Source of the DNA: Tubiluchus corallicola
Taxonomy: Eukaryota > Priapulida > Priapulimorpha > Priapulimorphida > Tubiluchidae
Assembly (NCBI GenBank): GCA_030141605.1
Contig: JAQGDQ010000020.1
Coordinates: 372,001-436,000 of the forward strand
DNA: 64,000 nt
Direction of reading: 5' to 3'
The position numbers were made by a program, and so were the translations under genes. Below, one piece after another: positions 40,301 through 61,100 of the stretch. The stretch's first letter is position 1. Every line of letters begins with the position of its first letter. The notes below the pieces were generated by a model that did no database searches, had not been told where the DNA came from, and saw only the letters and a program-made list of their open reading frames with translations.

Positions 40301-40382
40301 TTTACTTGCAACACAAGGGCTTTATTATATACTTAACAATGCACAGCTAAAAGACAGAAAAGATGAAAATGAAAAATTGTAG
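16360..40382 (+). CDS. ABCB1: ABCB1/MDR-type P-glycoprotein, full ABC exporter (26 exons, complete)
   Basis: Exons: 16360-16430, 16866-17040, 19154-19338, 20105-20342, 20723-20856, 22364-22535, 23741-23865, 24879-25053, 25325-25438, 27451-27561, 28075-28200, 28523-28726, 29237-29407, 29543-29704, 29903-30091, 32150-32302, 32478-32582, 32905-33066, 33731-33934, 34367-34467, 35145-35285, 35842-35998, 36537-36734, 37335-37541, 39093-39239, 40161-40382. Phases are consistent, giving 1382 residues. An in-frame TAG at 16336 supports the start. The product is an ATP-driven plasma-membrane exporter of hydrophobic compounds or lipids. Order: Lys/Glu-rich N-terminus, six membrane helices, NBD1, phosphorylatable linker, six helices, NBD2. 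NBD1 has Walker [10 protein letters not shown] (519-527), SQEPVLF, LSGGQ (623-627), LLLDE (644-648) and His679. NBD2 has GSSGCGKST (1167-1175), LSGGQ (1273-1277), LLLDE and His1329. All catalytic residues are present in both halves. ABCB1 cannot be separated from ABCB4, ABCB5 or ABCB11 without a tree. Confidence 0.95.
17041..19153 (+). other. ABCB intron 2, no further feature seen
   Basis: This is a 2.1-kb AT-rich intron. The donor GTAAAT follows the Lys/Glu-rich exon, and a long T-run precedes the TAG acceptor at 19151-19153. ORFs within it (e.g. 17188-17403) show no family signature. Confidence 0.6.
21241..21900 (-). mobile_element. 5'-truncated LINE (CR1/L2-like) relic in ABCB intron 5
   Basis: The minus strand encodes a decayed C-terminal part of a non-LTR reverse transcriptase, with [20 protein letters not shown] and, in another frame, a 75-codon ORF 21803-21576. 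The 3' end on the minus strand is a short AAGT/TTAC-rich microsatellite at 21241-21254. Stops and frame changes show it is inactive. Confidence 0.65.
25744..26055. mobile_element. hAT-type MITE with perfect 8-bp target duplication in ABCB intron 9
   Basis: The element starts CAGTGGTTTCCAAA and ends TTTGGGAACCACTG, terminal inverted repeats with one mismatch. It is flanked on both sides by GCTTTAGC (25736-25743 and 26056-26063), the 8-bp duplication typical of hAT transposition. Runs of C and G near both ends give it a higher GC content than the surrounding intron. At 312 bp with no ORF of note it is non-autonomous and probably fairly young. Confidence 0.9.
27718..28002. mobile_element. hAT-like MITE in ABCB intron 10
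   Basis: The left end is GGGATGTGCAAAA and the right end is TTTTGCACAACCC, inverted repeats with one mismatch over 13 bp. The element is 285 bp and carries no ORF. A target duplication is not evident. Confidence 0.65.
30171..30280. mobile_element. Fragment of an hAT-like element in ABCB intron 15
   Basis: The sequence CAGAGATGTGCCGATA followed by GATCCGATACCGAT and GGCCGATCCGATCCGAT motifs is typical of one terminus of an hAT MITE. The matching right terminus was not found in the rest of the intron, so only this end is annotated. Confidence 0.5.
34004..34200. mobile_element. Palindromic MITE in ABCB intron 19, relative of 3318-3387
   Basis: The left arm, starting TCCCACAATTAAAAACAAGG, and the right arm, ending CCTTGTTTTTCGGTTGTG, are inverted repeats of about 50 bp around a spacer of about 85 bp. 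The outer 20 bp match the BBS12 copy almost exactly. No protein is encoded. Confidence 0.7.
34662..34731. repeat. TG and GTT microsatellite
   Basis: A GT/GC-rich run is followed by about nine GTT units in ABCB intron 20. It is a simple sequence repeat and probably length-variable. Confidence 0.9.
37542..39092 (+). other. ABCB intron 24, decayed repeat sequence
   Basis: This is a 1.55-kb intron. Its first third (about 37690-37770) has GAACGAAATGAATGAAATT-like repeated motifs suggestive of an old transposon end, but no second terminus could be paired. Nothing else is recognised. Confidence 0.4.
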
Positions 40383-43250
40383 TAGTGTTATGAAATTTTA
40401 TTGATCTGAAATGCACTGTTCATAATGTTTAGTTTTGCAGGTAATCTTTTTATTATTAATTTTCATACATTTATAGTAAAATAGTAAGATTTACTCTCTA
40501 ATTTGAAAAATTGTTTAATTGCATTCATGATATATGTTGTGTAGATCTTGCATTTGATTAATTATGACATTTTCTTGGATCCATAGAAAAATAGTTTATC
40601 ACTGTATAAAATACATTTGTTGGATAATAAGAAGATAATACCAATTGTAGCCTAGTCATATTTTTGTCCTTATTTTACTATATAGGCAAGACAGTTTTTT
40701 CTTCTAACATCATATCAATTAAAAACTTGATTCCCTATGATCTCTTGATAATTTTTAAATGTTTTTGAAAAAACCGGTGAGATGGTGCTACCTCAGCAGG
40801 TTATATCTAATCTAACAGTGTTCACTTATTAAATTTTTGGTTTGCAAAAATCAGGAGCTTTTTAGATTAGCTACGCATGTCATGATTGCTTGTTGTTTTG
40901 TTTTCAATACCAGCTTGTTTATGTTTAATTAGTTAATTCATTATTCCGATTTTGTATTAATATATTTGTTTACAATATACAGTATGCTAATATTTTCTTG
41001 CATGTATGCTTATATTTTGTGTCATTACAAAGTTCAAATGTCTGCTTGTAAGATTTATGAAGGTATTACAAACTGTAATTCGTCACACTTGATTGCTTTA
41101 TGTAGTTTTACATAATAGCTCACTTTAAATGGTTTTACTGTTAATATATGGTACAATTTTGGTATAAATATGCGCACATTTTACTTCAGTATTTTTTTAT
41201 TTGTTAGCATATAATTATTCATGATTATGCTGTGTATTATCAGTTCATATTAGCTTTGGCTAATGAGTTTAACTGTATTTGTAATGTTTGTAATGCCATG
41301 TCTTAATTATGCCAAGTTGGCGTCATTACCATATTTATAAGTGACAGAGCTTGAGTTAGCCTACTTAATTTTAATAATTGTGAAATGGTTGTCTAGGAAG
41401 CTAGGGTAACTTCAGTACATTGATGTGCAGTTTTTTGTACCAATCACCTGTGGTACAACTAGTCACAAAATTTTACGGTAACGGTACTGACTGATAGTTT
41501 CACACAGTTTAGTGTCTCAATTTATAACACTAAATTAAATGACACCTTGAAATAGGCAAATTTTCATTTATTGATGTTTGGTGCACCATAATCAAACCTT
41601 TTGTTTTTAGGGCAAACTGTACTAAGTGTAGATTAAAAAGGCAAGTTAAATGCACTTTGTTCCACATTAAAAAATATTACTGTGATAAATTTGTAAAGCT
41701 AATTTTAGTGCTGTTTTCCTTCTTGTAACTATTATTATTAGTGGATCATGTTAAATTTCTCATATTTTTAAATACTGATGAGTGCAAAATAACGTTGACA
41801 AATTTAAACTCTGTAGGCCATTCCAGAGGATCTAATTTTTCTATGTATCATTTTGTTGTGTTACATAGCTACTATTTTTGAGAGAAGTAATAGTTATCGT
41901 TAATTGTAAAAACCGTGATTTAAATTATTTCTAATACTGTTTTAATTGTATATAACTTAATGTCCATCTTACTGTATAATCAGGACCACAGTACATGACA
42001 TCCTCTTGAAATGGGGTCACCACCATCAGGCATACTACCCTGCCTGAATATCACATTTTGAATCTCTGCGAAGTATTACATTAGCCACTGTTGAATGACT
42101 AACTAGTCTATGGTTATTGTGTCACGACATCGGCTACACAATTTTGGCTCACTAAGCATTTTTTGCTATGATTTCAAAAGCTACCATTCTGTGTGAAGTT
42201 TGTGCACATCAAAAACTGGGTGAAAAATCCTTTGTTACAAACATGCCAAGAACCTAAAGTCTAACTTTGCACCAAATTTCACTTTTAGAGAATGATAACA
42301 TTCCTCTTTTTTACAATATATTTTAGACCCTTTGTGTGTTGATAGTGATATTTTGAACATTTTCAAATTGTGCACTAATGTTAGAAAAAATCACAAGATA
42401 TCGTATTATTTAAAAGATAGTGACAATTGTAACAAAGTCAAATCGTGTGAGGAGAATAACTAATATAACAACAGGAGCTATTATCTGTTATATTATATAA
42501 CAACAGATGATGCAATAGTTCGCAAAGATCACAAACGCTGTAGACTGGTGGTTTTGAACTTATGGTAGTGACTGTAGTAGAGCACTGTGCTGCTAGAATT
42601 GTATAAAAATATAATAATTCGGAAGAATAAACGTAAGGATCATAAACTCTTTGGATGTTTTTAATGATCACTTGATTATATAATTGTTAATACTGATTCA
42701 ATTAGCAGGCTACAAGTGCTCGTTCTTTTGTTAGAGAAGTGATACTTGTTTGTAGAATGAACAGATTTAGAATATTAAAAGGTCAGAGACTCAGAATTAG
42801 GAAAAAGTGAAACAATGCTAGTTTATAAACTGATTTTTTCATTTTTGAAAATGATTATACTGTCGTGCAATGAAGAAAAGTTCAGACAGTTGTGTAGTGT
42901 AATGTAACCACTATTTCATCATTTTTAGAACATCATAAAGTTGCAGTGATAAAATATAAAAGATAATCCAGTTTTTTCAGCTATTTTGCATTTTTTACAA
43001 GAAAATGTGACTCTTGTACAGTTAGTGATAATAATAATGTTTGTAAAGGCTGTAATTTCAGAGTTAAATTGAAGTTTAGCCATTTTTCACCAATTGCTAA
43101 GTTATTTTTCATGAGGCCCAGGAAAAAATCCAACAGATAATAGAGTTTTTTGTAATTGGCATCTGAATGACTGCCAAGAGTTTTCAAATTTATAAAACAA
43201 GGACAAGCAAACAATTACAGATAAATAGACAAACTTATTCATATTAAACA
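40383..43250. other. Intergenic region between convergent genes
   Basis: It contains the 3' ends of the ABCB gene (plus) and of PSMA7 (minus), so both UTRs and cleavage sites must lie here. No exon, RNA gene or clear mobile element was recognised. Sequence is AT-rich with scattered short ORFs below 80 codons. No single polyadenylation signal could be chosen with confidence. Confidence 0.6.
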
Positions 43251-52147
<8,897 letters not shown>

Positions 52148-55100
52148 CTACAATCTTGTGTCAGTAAAGCTTACAGTTGTGACGACAGATTTTGGATGCA
52201 CTGATTCATTTTCATACTCTCCATTGAGCAGCTGGTTTGAATTAGAGATCTTTGTGTTACGCATCAAAGCTTGTTTCTCTGCAGGTGTGATAGGTCGTGC
52301 CAGCATCTGCTTTGAGCTGTTCTGCTGATCTTCTGGAAGAAAGTCCCAAGAATTGTATTTGCCAATTGTGGTGTTGCTGCTGTGTGATTCAGACAGTTGC
52401 TCATCTCTCTGTGATTCAGTCTGACTAGCTGAAAGCATACCTATTAATAAAACAAGTTCTACTGTAAGTTTGATTAACATTGCCACTGATTCTAGGATTA
52501 CTATAATATTAGATTATTACAACACATTTAGGGCATACAGTGACTATTGACTTAGCTGAGCAGCCAATTTATAAGTAAGCATTATCAGCTTTGAGCCTTT
52601 GATCAGTAGATGGCGTTACAAGTACTTTGCAATAAATTTTTATACAGTAGGCGCCGCTTAATAGACTCACGGTTAATAGAGTCAATCACTTAATTGACTC
52701 AAAAACGGTTGGAACGGGCGCTTCAATTCAAATATACGTAAAAACTATCGGTAACTGACTCAAATAAGTTCGTATAATTGATTCAATATTTTTCCTTCAC
52801 CTACTTAAAATAAGATATTTGTAGGTGCCAAAAGAGCCTTTCCTACTTTTATGCCACCGTTACTTCCGTTTTGTGCACTATGTATGCAGAAACAATCATG
52901 TTAAGTACCGTTTTGTTTATAAGCAGGTACGATTATCATGCACTATTACGCTACGCTAACCTCGAATTTCTGGAAGCTAAACATTTATGCACTTGCCCAG
53001 CGTTTTCCTTTTGATGCTCTCGTTGCAAATCACGCTTTCAGGCTTAATGAGTTAACAGTCAAAGATGCAGGTGCAGTAATCAGCTGATATTCCTTGTGAC
53101 TTACGTAAACGTCGTGCAGCAAATATGGGCAATGTAAGTGAGTAGACGATTCAGAACTGTTTTAGTCACACACAACAACAAATTGTCAACGTTTTTATAA
53201 TTACAAGAACTTTGTGGGCCAACTTCTTCGCGAGAAAATGAAGTAGCCGACTTTGAAGGAATTTTTGTAATTTTTGCAAATGAGCAGACTTGTGTGATTT
53301 CAAAAAGATTACTTTTTAATATATTGCTAATTCACTTATAAAAATTAATATTTTAAAAATATTTTTTCTAATTTTTAACTGCACAAAGGAATTTAGGCAT
53401 TATTTCATTTCTAAATTCATTAAAAACCTTTGCAGTGCATAGTAAGCAGATGACTCATACTTCTATACCTGTAATACTACACACATCGGTTAATATGTTC
53501 AGTACGTTAATTGGGTCAAAACACTTCGGTCCCAAAGTGAGTCTATTAAGCGGTGCCTACTGAAGTACCAAAAATATATATCCTGGCTATGTTTTCTAAG
53601 TCCATCTAAGGATTACATAACATGCTAATTCAGTAAATTCTTGCAGGGGAACATAGAGGAATTTTAGAGGAACACTAAAATCAAAACATAGATCATTCCT
53701 TAGGGTGCCAGGAAGCTTGAATTAGGCAATCGATAATTTCATAATTCTGTCATGTGATGAGAATTCTATTCCGTACACATCTTATACCTTCTTGATTTTT
53801 CAACTTTTGACTTTTTCTTGTGAGCGAATGTGAAGACAATTGACTTGGTATTACAGCAATTTCGTCGTCCACAGTATCATGGCAAATACGCCGATATGAA
53901 ATTCCATTTTCAGCAAAGTCATCATTTGATTTGATCCTCATCTCTTCAGATTCATAGAATGCCTAAGATAAAATATTAAGTTCTGGTGAAACAGATATAA
54001 TCTCATTTGCAAAAAATAATGATGACTGCACGATGATGGCAATGAAATTTATCCTAAATTAACACTACCATATACTTTTGTCTGAAAACATTATCCATAT
54101 TCCTGAAGACAGGAAAGTAATTCAGATCTGTTATATGACATAAACAAACAGTGACTGACTTAATAGTCAAATACCAAGACTGGAAACTTATTTTTAAAGG
54201 AATGGTCAAGCTTCCTGGGAAGTTAACCTTATTTCAACTTTCACGAAAAATGTTAGAAGGATGTAGTAATAAAAGTACGATAAGCTTCATGTGTAACAGA
54301 GTTACAGAGTAAAATCTCTTTAAAGTCGCGATCGTTTCAAGCGTTGGCACTTTCATTTTGAACGCCCCTTCTTCCACTAATCACGTCATTCATCATCTGA
54401 AGAAAAGCAGCGCATCATCAATTTCCGTCAAAAGTAAGAAAATTTCAACTGAATGGCAGCTACCACTGCACCCAAAAATATCATTACTGTGGCAGTATAA
54501 ATTAATTTTGTATTTCATTAAAACTTTTTTGGAAATTTCATTGGATATTTCTAAGTTTCACTGATACCAGTAAAAAAAACCAACATGCTAGGTGATTTGT
54601 CCTTTCCTTCAATAAGCAGTACATGTTACCTTGGTAGGTATTCTGGGTTCACTTTCTGTAAAGCCATGGCCTCCATAACCATTCATACGAGATGGAGGCC
54701 TATGTACAACGTGATCGCTTCCACACCTAGTTCGAGGAGATTGATCGGATCTTCGTTGGTTATGTCCGTGATGCCCATGAGAAACATTAGACTTCACTGA
54801 GACTATGCTGAAAGAAATTAGTGATATATTGTAAAAACAGGAGCAATCAATCATCATTCATTAACATATATATATATATATATTATATACATACTACTAG
54901 TTTGCGAAATTTAAAGTCTTTTTCAATTTTTCTAATATTTAAGAACTATAATTAACTGGTTATCCAGTTAAGTACAAGTACTGCAATTATTCTAGCATAA
55001 CTTTCGTGAGAACACATTGGTAAACTATTACAGTGAATGTTCTTAACTTGAAATCTGCCATACATCTGTGGTAAAGACATCATTTACCTATTACAACTTG

Positions 55101-58100
55101 ATCTTGATCCATTAACTGTGGAATAACTGAGATGACAGCCTCTCTGGTGATATTTGCGCACAAGGCGCTGAGTTACAGACAAACTGAGATTGAGTCGAAT
55201 TACCATCACACTCAGATTTTCTTTTGATCCATAACTCTGTGCAATATCCTGAAATAGTGATAGTAATGAATGAAGTTTTCAAAGTAAGCTGGTTTATAGT
55301 TATAGTGTTCTTATGACATAAAAACATATTATATTCATATGATGTTATATGCCACTTTCTACATTTTAGATGTGATGGCTGCTGAAGTTAACACACCAGT
55401 TTCTACTAGGCAATCAAGCACTCATTACTTTTATTAGAAGATTTGGAGTAAAAAGTAAAATTTTTCATTGAATTGAGCTTGTGGTTTGTTGTGATTTCAT
55501 TTTGCCAGAACCAATGAAGTCTTCCAGTTATCCCTTACAAAATCTAATAGTTTTTAAATGGCCATTCAAAAGTACATTTCTCTACATGTTGACAGACAGA
55601 TCTATAATTTATTTGACCTCTTTCCCCCTTTCTTTGGCATTCATCGGTTTCATGCGACCATTGATCTTTGCCTGATAGGTATACAAAAAACATGCAAAAC
55701 ATACAATGAGTATCATGTTGTACAATATGCGTTAGAAATAATGCTTGAATAATGCCATAGTGTCACAGAATTTATTTCACACATAATTTAGGTAAATGTT
55801 ACGTTATTCCCCGATTTCTATAAATATTGAAATGCAACTGTATATTCCTACCTGAAGCTTTTTAGCTGCAAGAACCGGGTTTTGAATTTCTCTAATCTCG
55901 GCCACAGCTTCCTCGTATGATACATACTGCCAGACTCCACTGTTAGCAATGATGATAAGCTCATCATCATGTCGCAGTGTAACGGTAGTGACGTGAGGAT
56001 CAGGAACCACAGCCGGGTACAGGTAACTACAACCTAACAGACGTGTGGCTTCTGTATTGCCATTCACTTTATTATCCTAAAATATAAAGCAATGCTTTAT
56101 TACTAACCTCACTTAATTTGTTTAAACTCAAGTAGTGCATTAAACTGGAAACTGCATCTAGTCAAATATTCAGCAGAATATTCTTAGCAGTAACTGAAAT
56201 GGCCATACTTGTTGCGTTTTTCTTTTCTGCATTTTCTCTACAATAAAGCCTTTTCATCTTATAATATATAATCATTGTGTCGTTTTATTTCTTTAATGTA
56301 AAATATTTTATTTGTGATCAGTGACGCATAAAATAATGATTTAGGCGATTTAAAATTTAAGTTTTTACTTTACAAATGTAAATTGATTATTGAGACCAAC
56401 AAATTAGTAATGTCAGATGTCACTGCTATTAATGTACAGGGTTTATTTAATGACTACAAAAGAACAAAAAGTTAATTCTAGGCAGGAAAAATATATAATT
56501 TGTATTATCTATTTGACGTAGCATTAGTGTTTACATAGATACAGGTGTTTGCAGCCTATCACTCCTTTTAATTAATTATTCAATTAAGTAAAGTACTCAG
56601 TCAATTACATGAAGCTACAATGACTAGTGTCCAACATTCACAATAGGCTAATGCTTTAGATAAAACTAATAAATAAGACTTACCCTGCACATCTCTACCA
56701 ATCAAAGTCCTCGAATTTTTGATGATTCCGCCAAATTATTAAACAATATGACAATATAATTGAATGTATTTTAGGAATTACAAAATACATGGATAATAAC
56801 TTGAAGTTTGTATGATGCAAATATGCCATCCTTGTATAGTAGCACAGAACTTACTTCAGTGATGATGCCATCACTACGTCTTGTTCTTTCGCACTCTAGT
56901 GGATCCCCAGCTACTGTGAATAATCGGGTAAGTTTCATTGGCTCACCCTGTCTGCACAGAATGACTTCGACATGGCCAACATTTGCCAAATTAAGAATGT
57001 ACTCTTCAAAGTTATCAACCAAAGACATATGCAGGTGACACAGTACTGTTGCTGCACCAAGCCGCTGCCCACTTGCCTTCAACTTTCTACAAAATAAGAG
57101 TAAAATCGATCAGAAAGGAAAAATAAAATGGAATATGTTGTACACTAATATAGTGATATAGCTGCATTACTTTCGGGCACTTCAAAATTCATGTAGATGA
57201 TGGCAGCTATATCAAGTAATACCCAACTATATTGCACAAACTATTATACATTTTTTTATAAGAACTATGTGAAAGTTATGGCAAAATTGTTGGCTATCCC
57301 AGTATTAAACAAAAGCCTTAAAATTTTAACCAAAAAAATAAAGCAATTACAGTTCACATATTAAAATTAATTTGGTACAGTATAAACCGTTAATAACGAG
57401 TTTCAAGGGACTGTTTGCTCGCCATAAACGAGTCTCGTTATAGCCGAGGTCAACTGCCTGAGTGTATGTGCTATATAGAAATGAAGCCAACAATGAAAAG
57501 AGTACTTTTTGAGACTGGTGCAAGTTTTTTAATATGTGCCACAGTTCAGCAACTATTTTATCATAAAAAAATAAGCTTTTAATGTTTAAACTCCATTATT
57601 ACTATAATTGTGCAATACATTCCTGCCGCAGAGTTGTTTTGATTGTGACGTCTGCTGACAGTCGAGTGTGTTTTGCGTAGGCGTTGTAATCATTTAAATG
57701 CTAGTGCAAAACCTTGGATGTCTCTATGGGTGGAAAGAACGGCTGGTTTTTATTTAAATAAACGAGGTATAACTGTTGAAGATTATAGCATGGACCTACA
57801 TCGCTTATTAACTAAACCTACACTAGCCTACGTTGCAAGTTTGCTGCCAGAGAGAAAACTCATTAGTCTGAACATTCCATAAGATTAGATGCTGAATAAG
57901 TATCAACTGTTCGGATGTATATAAAATTTCCCCCGATGAGACAAAAAGCCAACGCCAGATAAAACTGCAAAAAAGCAATTTGCCAGCCAGCATTGTTTAA
58001 TTTCTGCCAGTAATTACACTCCGTGACCACTCAGCAAACCTCTCCTCAACTTAGGCAAGAGTTTGCAGACTGAGCAGCTGATTCACTCACCTATGCGCTG

Positions 58101-61100
58101 TTAACATTGTATATTTCATATACTGTTCAGAAGTTTTTGGATGATTAAGCTCATCTCGTAATATTGTCGGTACTTTTTCTTGTAGCAGAAGTGGAGCCTC
58201 GTTGTTACGGCCACCATCAAACATACCAAATAATGCTTCATCAGCTCCATACTGTGGTATCCTTACTTGAGTAATACACAATCTACACAACAGTAAATTT
58301 CAATTTAAAACTTGAATTAAGCAAAAATATTATAATCTTACGAAAATGATTTGGTTGCTAAAGAATTGTTAGATGTGATAAATCTTTACTAAATCCTCTA
58401 GACTGTACTCAAAAAATATTTTAATGATGTTCAGAATAAAAACAAGAGAATAAATTTTTCATTTACTCACTTGTTTCGAGAACCAGAAGTTTCTGAAAAT
58501 CCTACAGACCATGGTGGTTCCTGTATAATAGTTGGTTCTCCTATTAATGTGCTGCGACTCCGCCCGGTCATGTCCACAAGAGAAATATTCTTCACTGAGC
58601 TAAACACAAGGTAAAATCATACCAAGTTTCCAAATAACACTTGTAAAAGTTCAACTAAATTAAAAATCTTACACTGATTTAGCATAAAAGCAATATTAAC
58701 TTTTAATTATGTTGTTCCTCTTGACAATAAATGCACATCAACTATGCCTACCTGAATGACTGAAATGATTGTGGACTAACTTGTAGCCCCGAATTACATG
58801 ACACATCTAAATGTTTGAGTTGCGAAGCCATAATATTGGAAACAGAGACTTTGTGCAGTTGGTTACATCCTACATCGAGCACCTGCAAAAAATGGAAAAA
58901 AATTACTCATACACTATCGCATACCTTACAGGTTAAAAGTAAGGATCAAAAACTATCGTAGGAAACAACAGGCATTTGAATTAAAAAATAGAAATTGATA
59001 TAGTTCATCTGCTTCATTGGCTATAAACCAGATAATTGTTTACCTTCAGTGAAACTGCCTTGTAAAAGTCAGGCAACGATCGCAGGATGTTTGAATGAGC
59101 TCGTAGGACAATTAATTTGGGAAGCTGTCCAATTACATCAGGCAGGTATTGCAGCTTGTTCCCAGAAACGTTCAGTTCTTCAAGAACCTCTAGCTTACAC
59201 ACAGCTCTGAAGAAACCAGAAAAAAACATTAACGATGCCATACTATCATCCAGAAACATATTACTTAAAACTTACTACTGCAAAAATAGACAACAAGCAG
59301 TTGTTAGAATACTTACTCATGGGATATCTCTTGTAGGTCATTGTATGCCATATGCAGAATTTTCAACCTTGGATATTCACAGACTTCTTCAAACACTGAA
59401 TCTACTAAGTAGTTACAAGAGAGGTACAGTTCAGACACTTTGTTCAAGTCTTGTATTTGGTTTAGAGGTGGAAAATGTGTCAACCGGTTGTTTGTAGCAT
59501 TGAGAATACGCAACCTGCAAGACCAAAATGACATTGATAAAAGCAGTTACCCAACGTATGTGTAATAGCAGCTTAGCAAACAAAAGAATTCAAAGTAAAC
59601 TTTAACCCTTTCACTACGTACTTGCTTATTAACAGGGCCACATCAGCTTTTGCACATTTGACAATAACTTCTTGTGGTGCGTTCTAAACAGAATCTTCTA
59701 CATAAACAGCTATTTGTCATTAAACAGTAATATTGAATATTAGTCTTATTTATACACATGCGCACACATACGTGCACACCCACACAAATAAGCACATACT
59801 TATGTTTAGAAACCAGTTTTCATAAAAGACGCAATACTTATTCATAATATGCAATCATTTTATAAGAATGCAGAACAATCAACTAAATATACGATCAGTT
59901 GTTTTGTCAAGTGATCAACTAACATTTCATCAACGATCTACAAGTAATTTTGCGTGTGGGAACATACTATGCAGTACAGTATTGTGGAATGTACCTGGCT
60001 TCAAAGTAACCCCAAGGCTGTCAAACTTTTCTTTAATGTTTTGCAGACCTGCGGTTAGTACTGAGCTTGGGTGGCAGTCTGCTGCCTTCCGTCCCTTACA
60101 AGAAAAACGTAGGCAGCAGTGTGCCACCTTCCATAGTGAAAGGGTTAAAAACAAAAGTTAAAGTTTGGTAGTCAAAACTTAAAACTTTATTTTGAGAACA
60201 TATTTTATATGAGGAGGAGTTACCAACTTTTAGTTTTACTTAAAAATAGTGACTAATGTCATACTTTGTACAGTTAACAAGCAGGTTGTCAGGAAGGTGA
60301 GCAATTCTGTTGTATTCTATATGCAAAGTTTCTATCATACAGTTTTCCACCCATTCCGGAAGTACAGTCAACTGATTGTGATCAACCATAAGTAATTTAA
60401 GATTCTCCATATTACACAACAATCTACAGAAAAACAAATTTCAATTCAATTCAGTAGATTTATTTCGCAATAAACATATACATATGCATTACATGTGCAT
60501 CGATAATCAGTTTTTGTTAATACAAAATTATGATACAATTCATGAATTCTGCACTAGAGACCCGAGAAGCTAGCTTATGCTAGGCCACTAAAATTAGTTA
60601 CGAGAAAAATTACAATATATTGCTAATGGCTAGTGTGAGTTACAGTGGGCATTAGTAGTAATAATTTCCATAACTGCAATGTAAACTGATGGTCGGTACA
60701 GAGAAATGATAAATGCTTTAACACATTCGTTAAGCATTTGTGGAGGAGGCAACACTTGTTTAGACTATATGGAGGTGCTCATTGCAGATATATATAAGGG
60801 TGGGAAGTAATAAAAATATTATTATACTAGAGGGGAAGTTTTTGAAAATGAAAAACAACAAATCATGATTGAGTGATCAGTTATATGTTTCAAGCAAGTT
60901 TAGTTTATAATTTTTTTCAAATATGTACAGCGTGTTGGCATTTTTAATAGCTGGAGCAATTGAATTCCATATACAAGGGCCATTGTATTTAATAGAAAAT
61001 TTTCTAACATTTGTGTTGCACTGTATGTAGTGATAGTTAAGTCTACATCGTGTACCGTAATTATGTATCTCAGCATTCAAACAAAAATAATCAGTAAATA

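Noticed and set aside
16360-40382. Two separate half-transporter genes instead of one
   Set aside because: The linker exon 29903-30091 joins exon 14 to exon 16 in phase with proper splice sites. There is no stop codon or start context between the halves.
57673-57882. Possible transposase fragment (69 codons, plus)
   Set aside because: It lies downstream of a Tigger-like end, but shows no DDE or helix-turn-helix motif and no right terminus was found.
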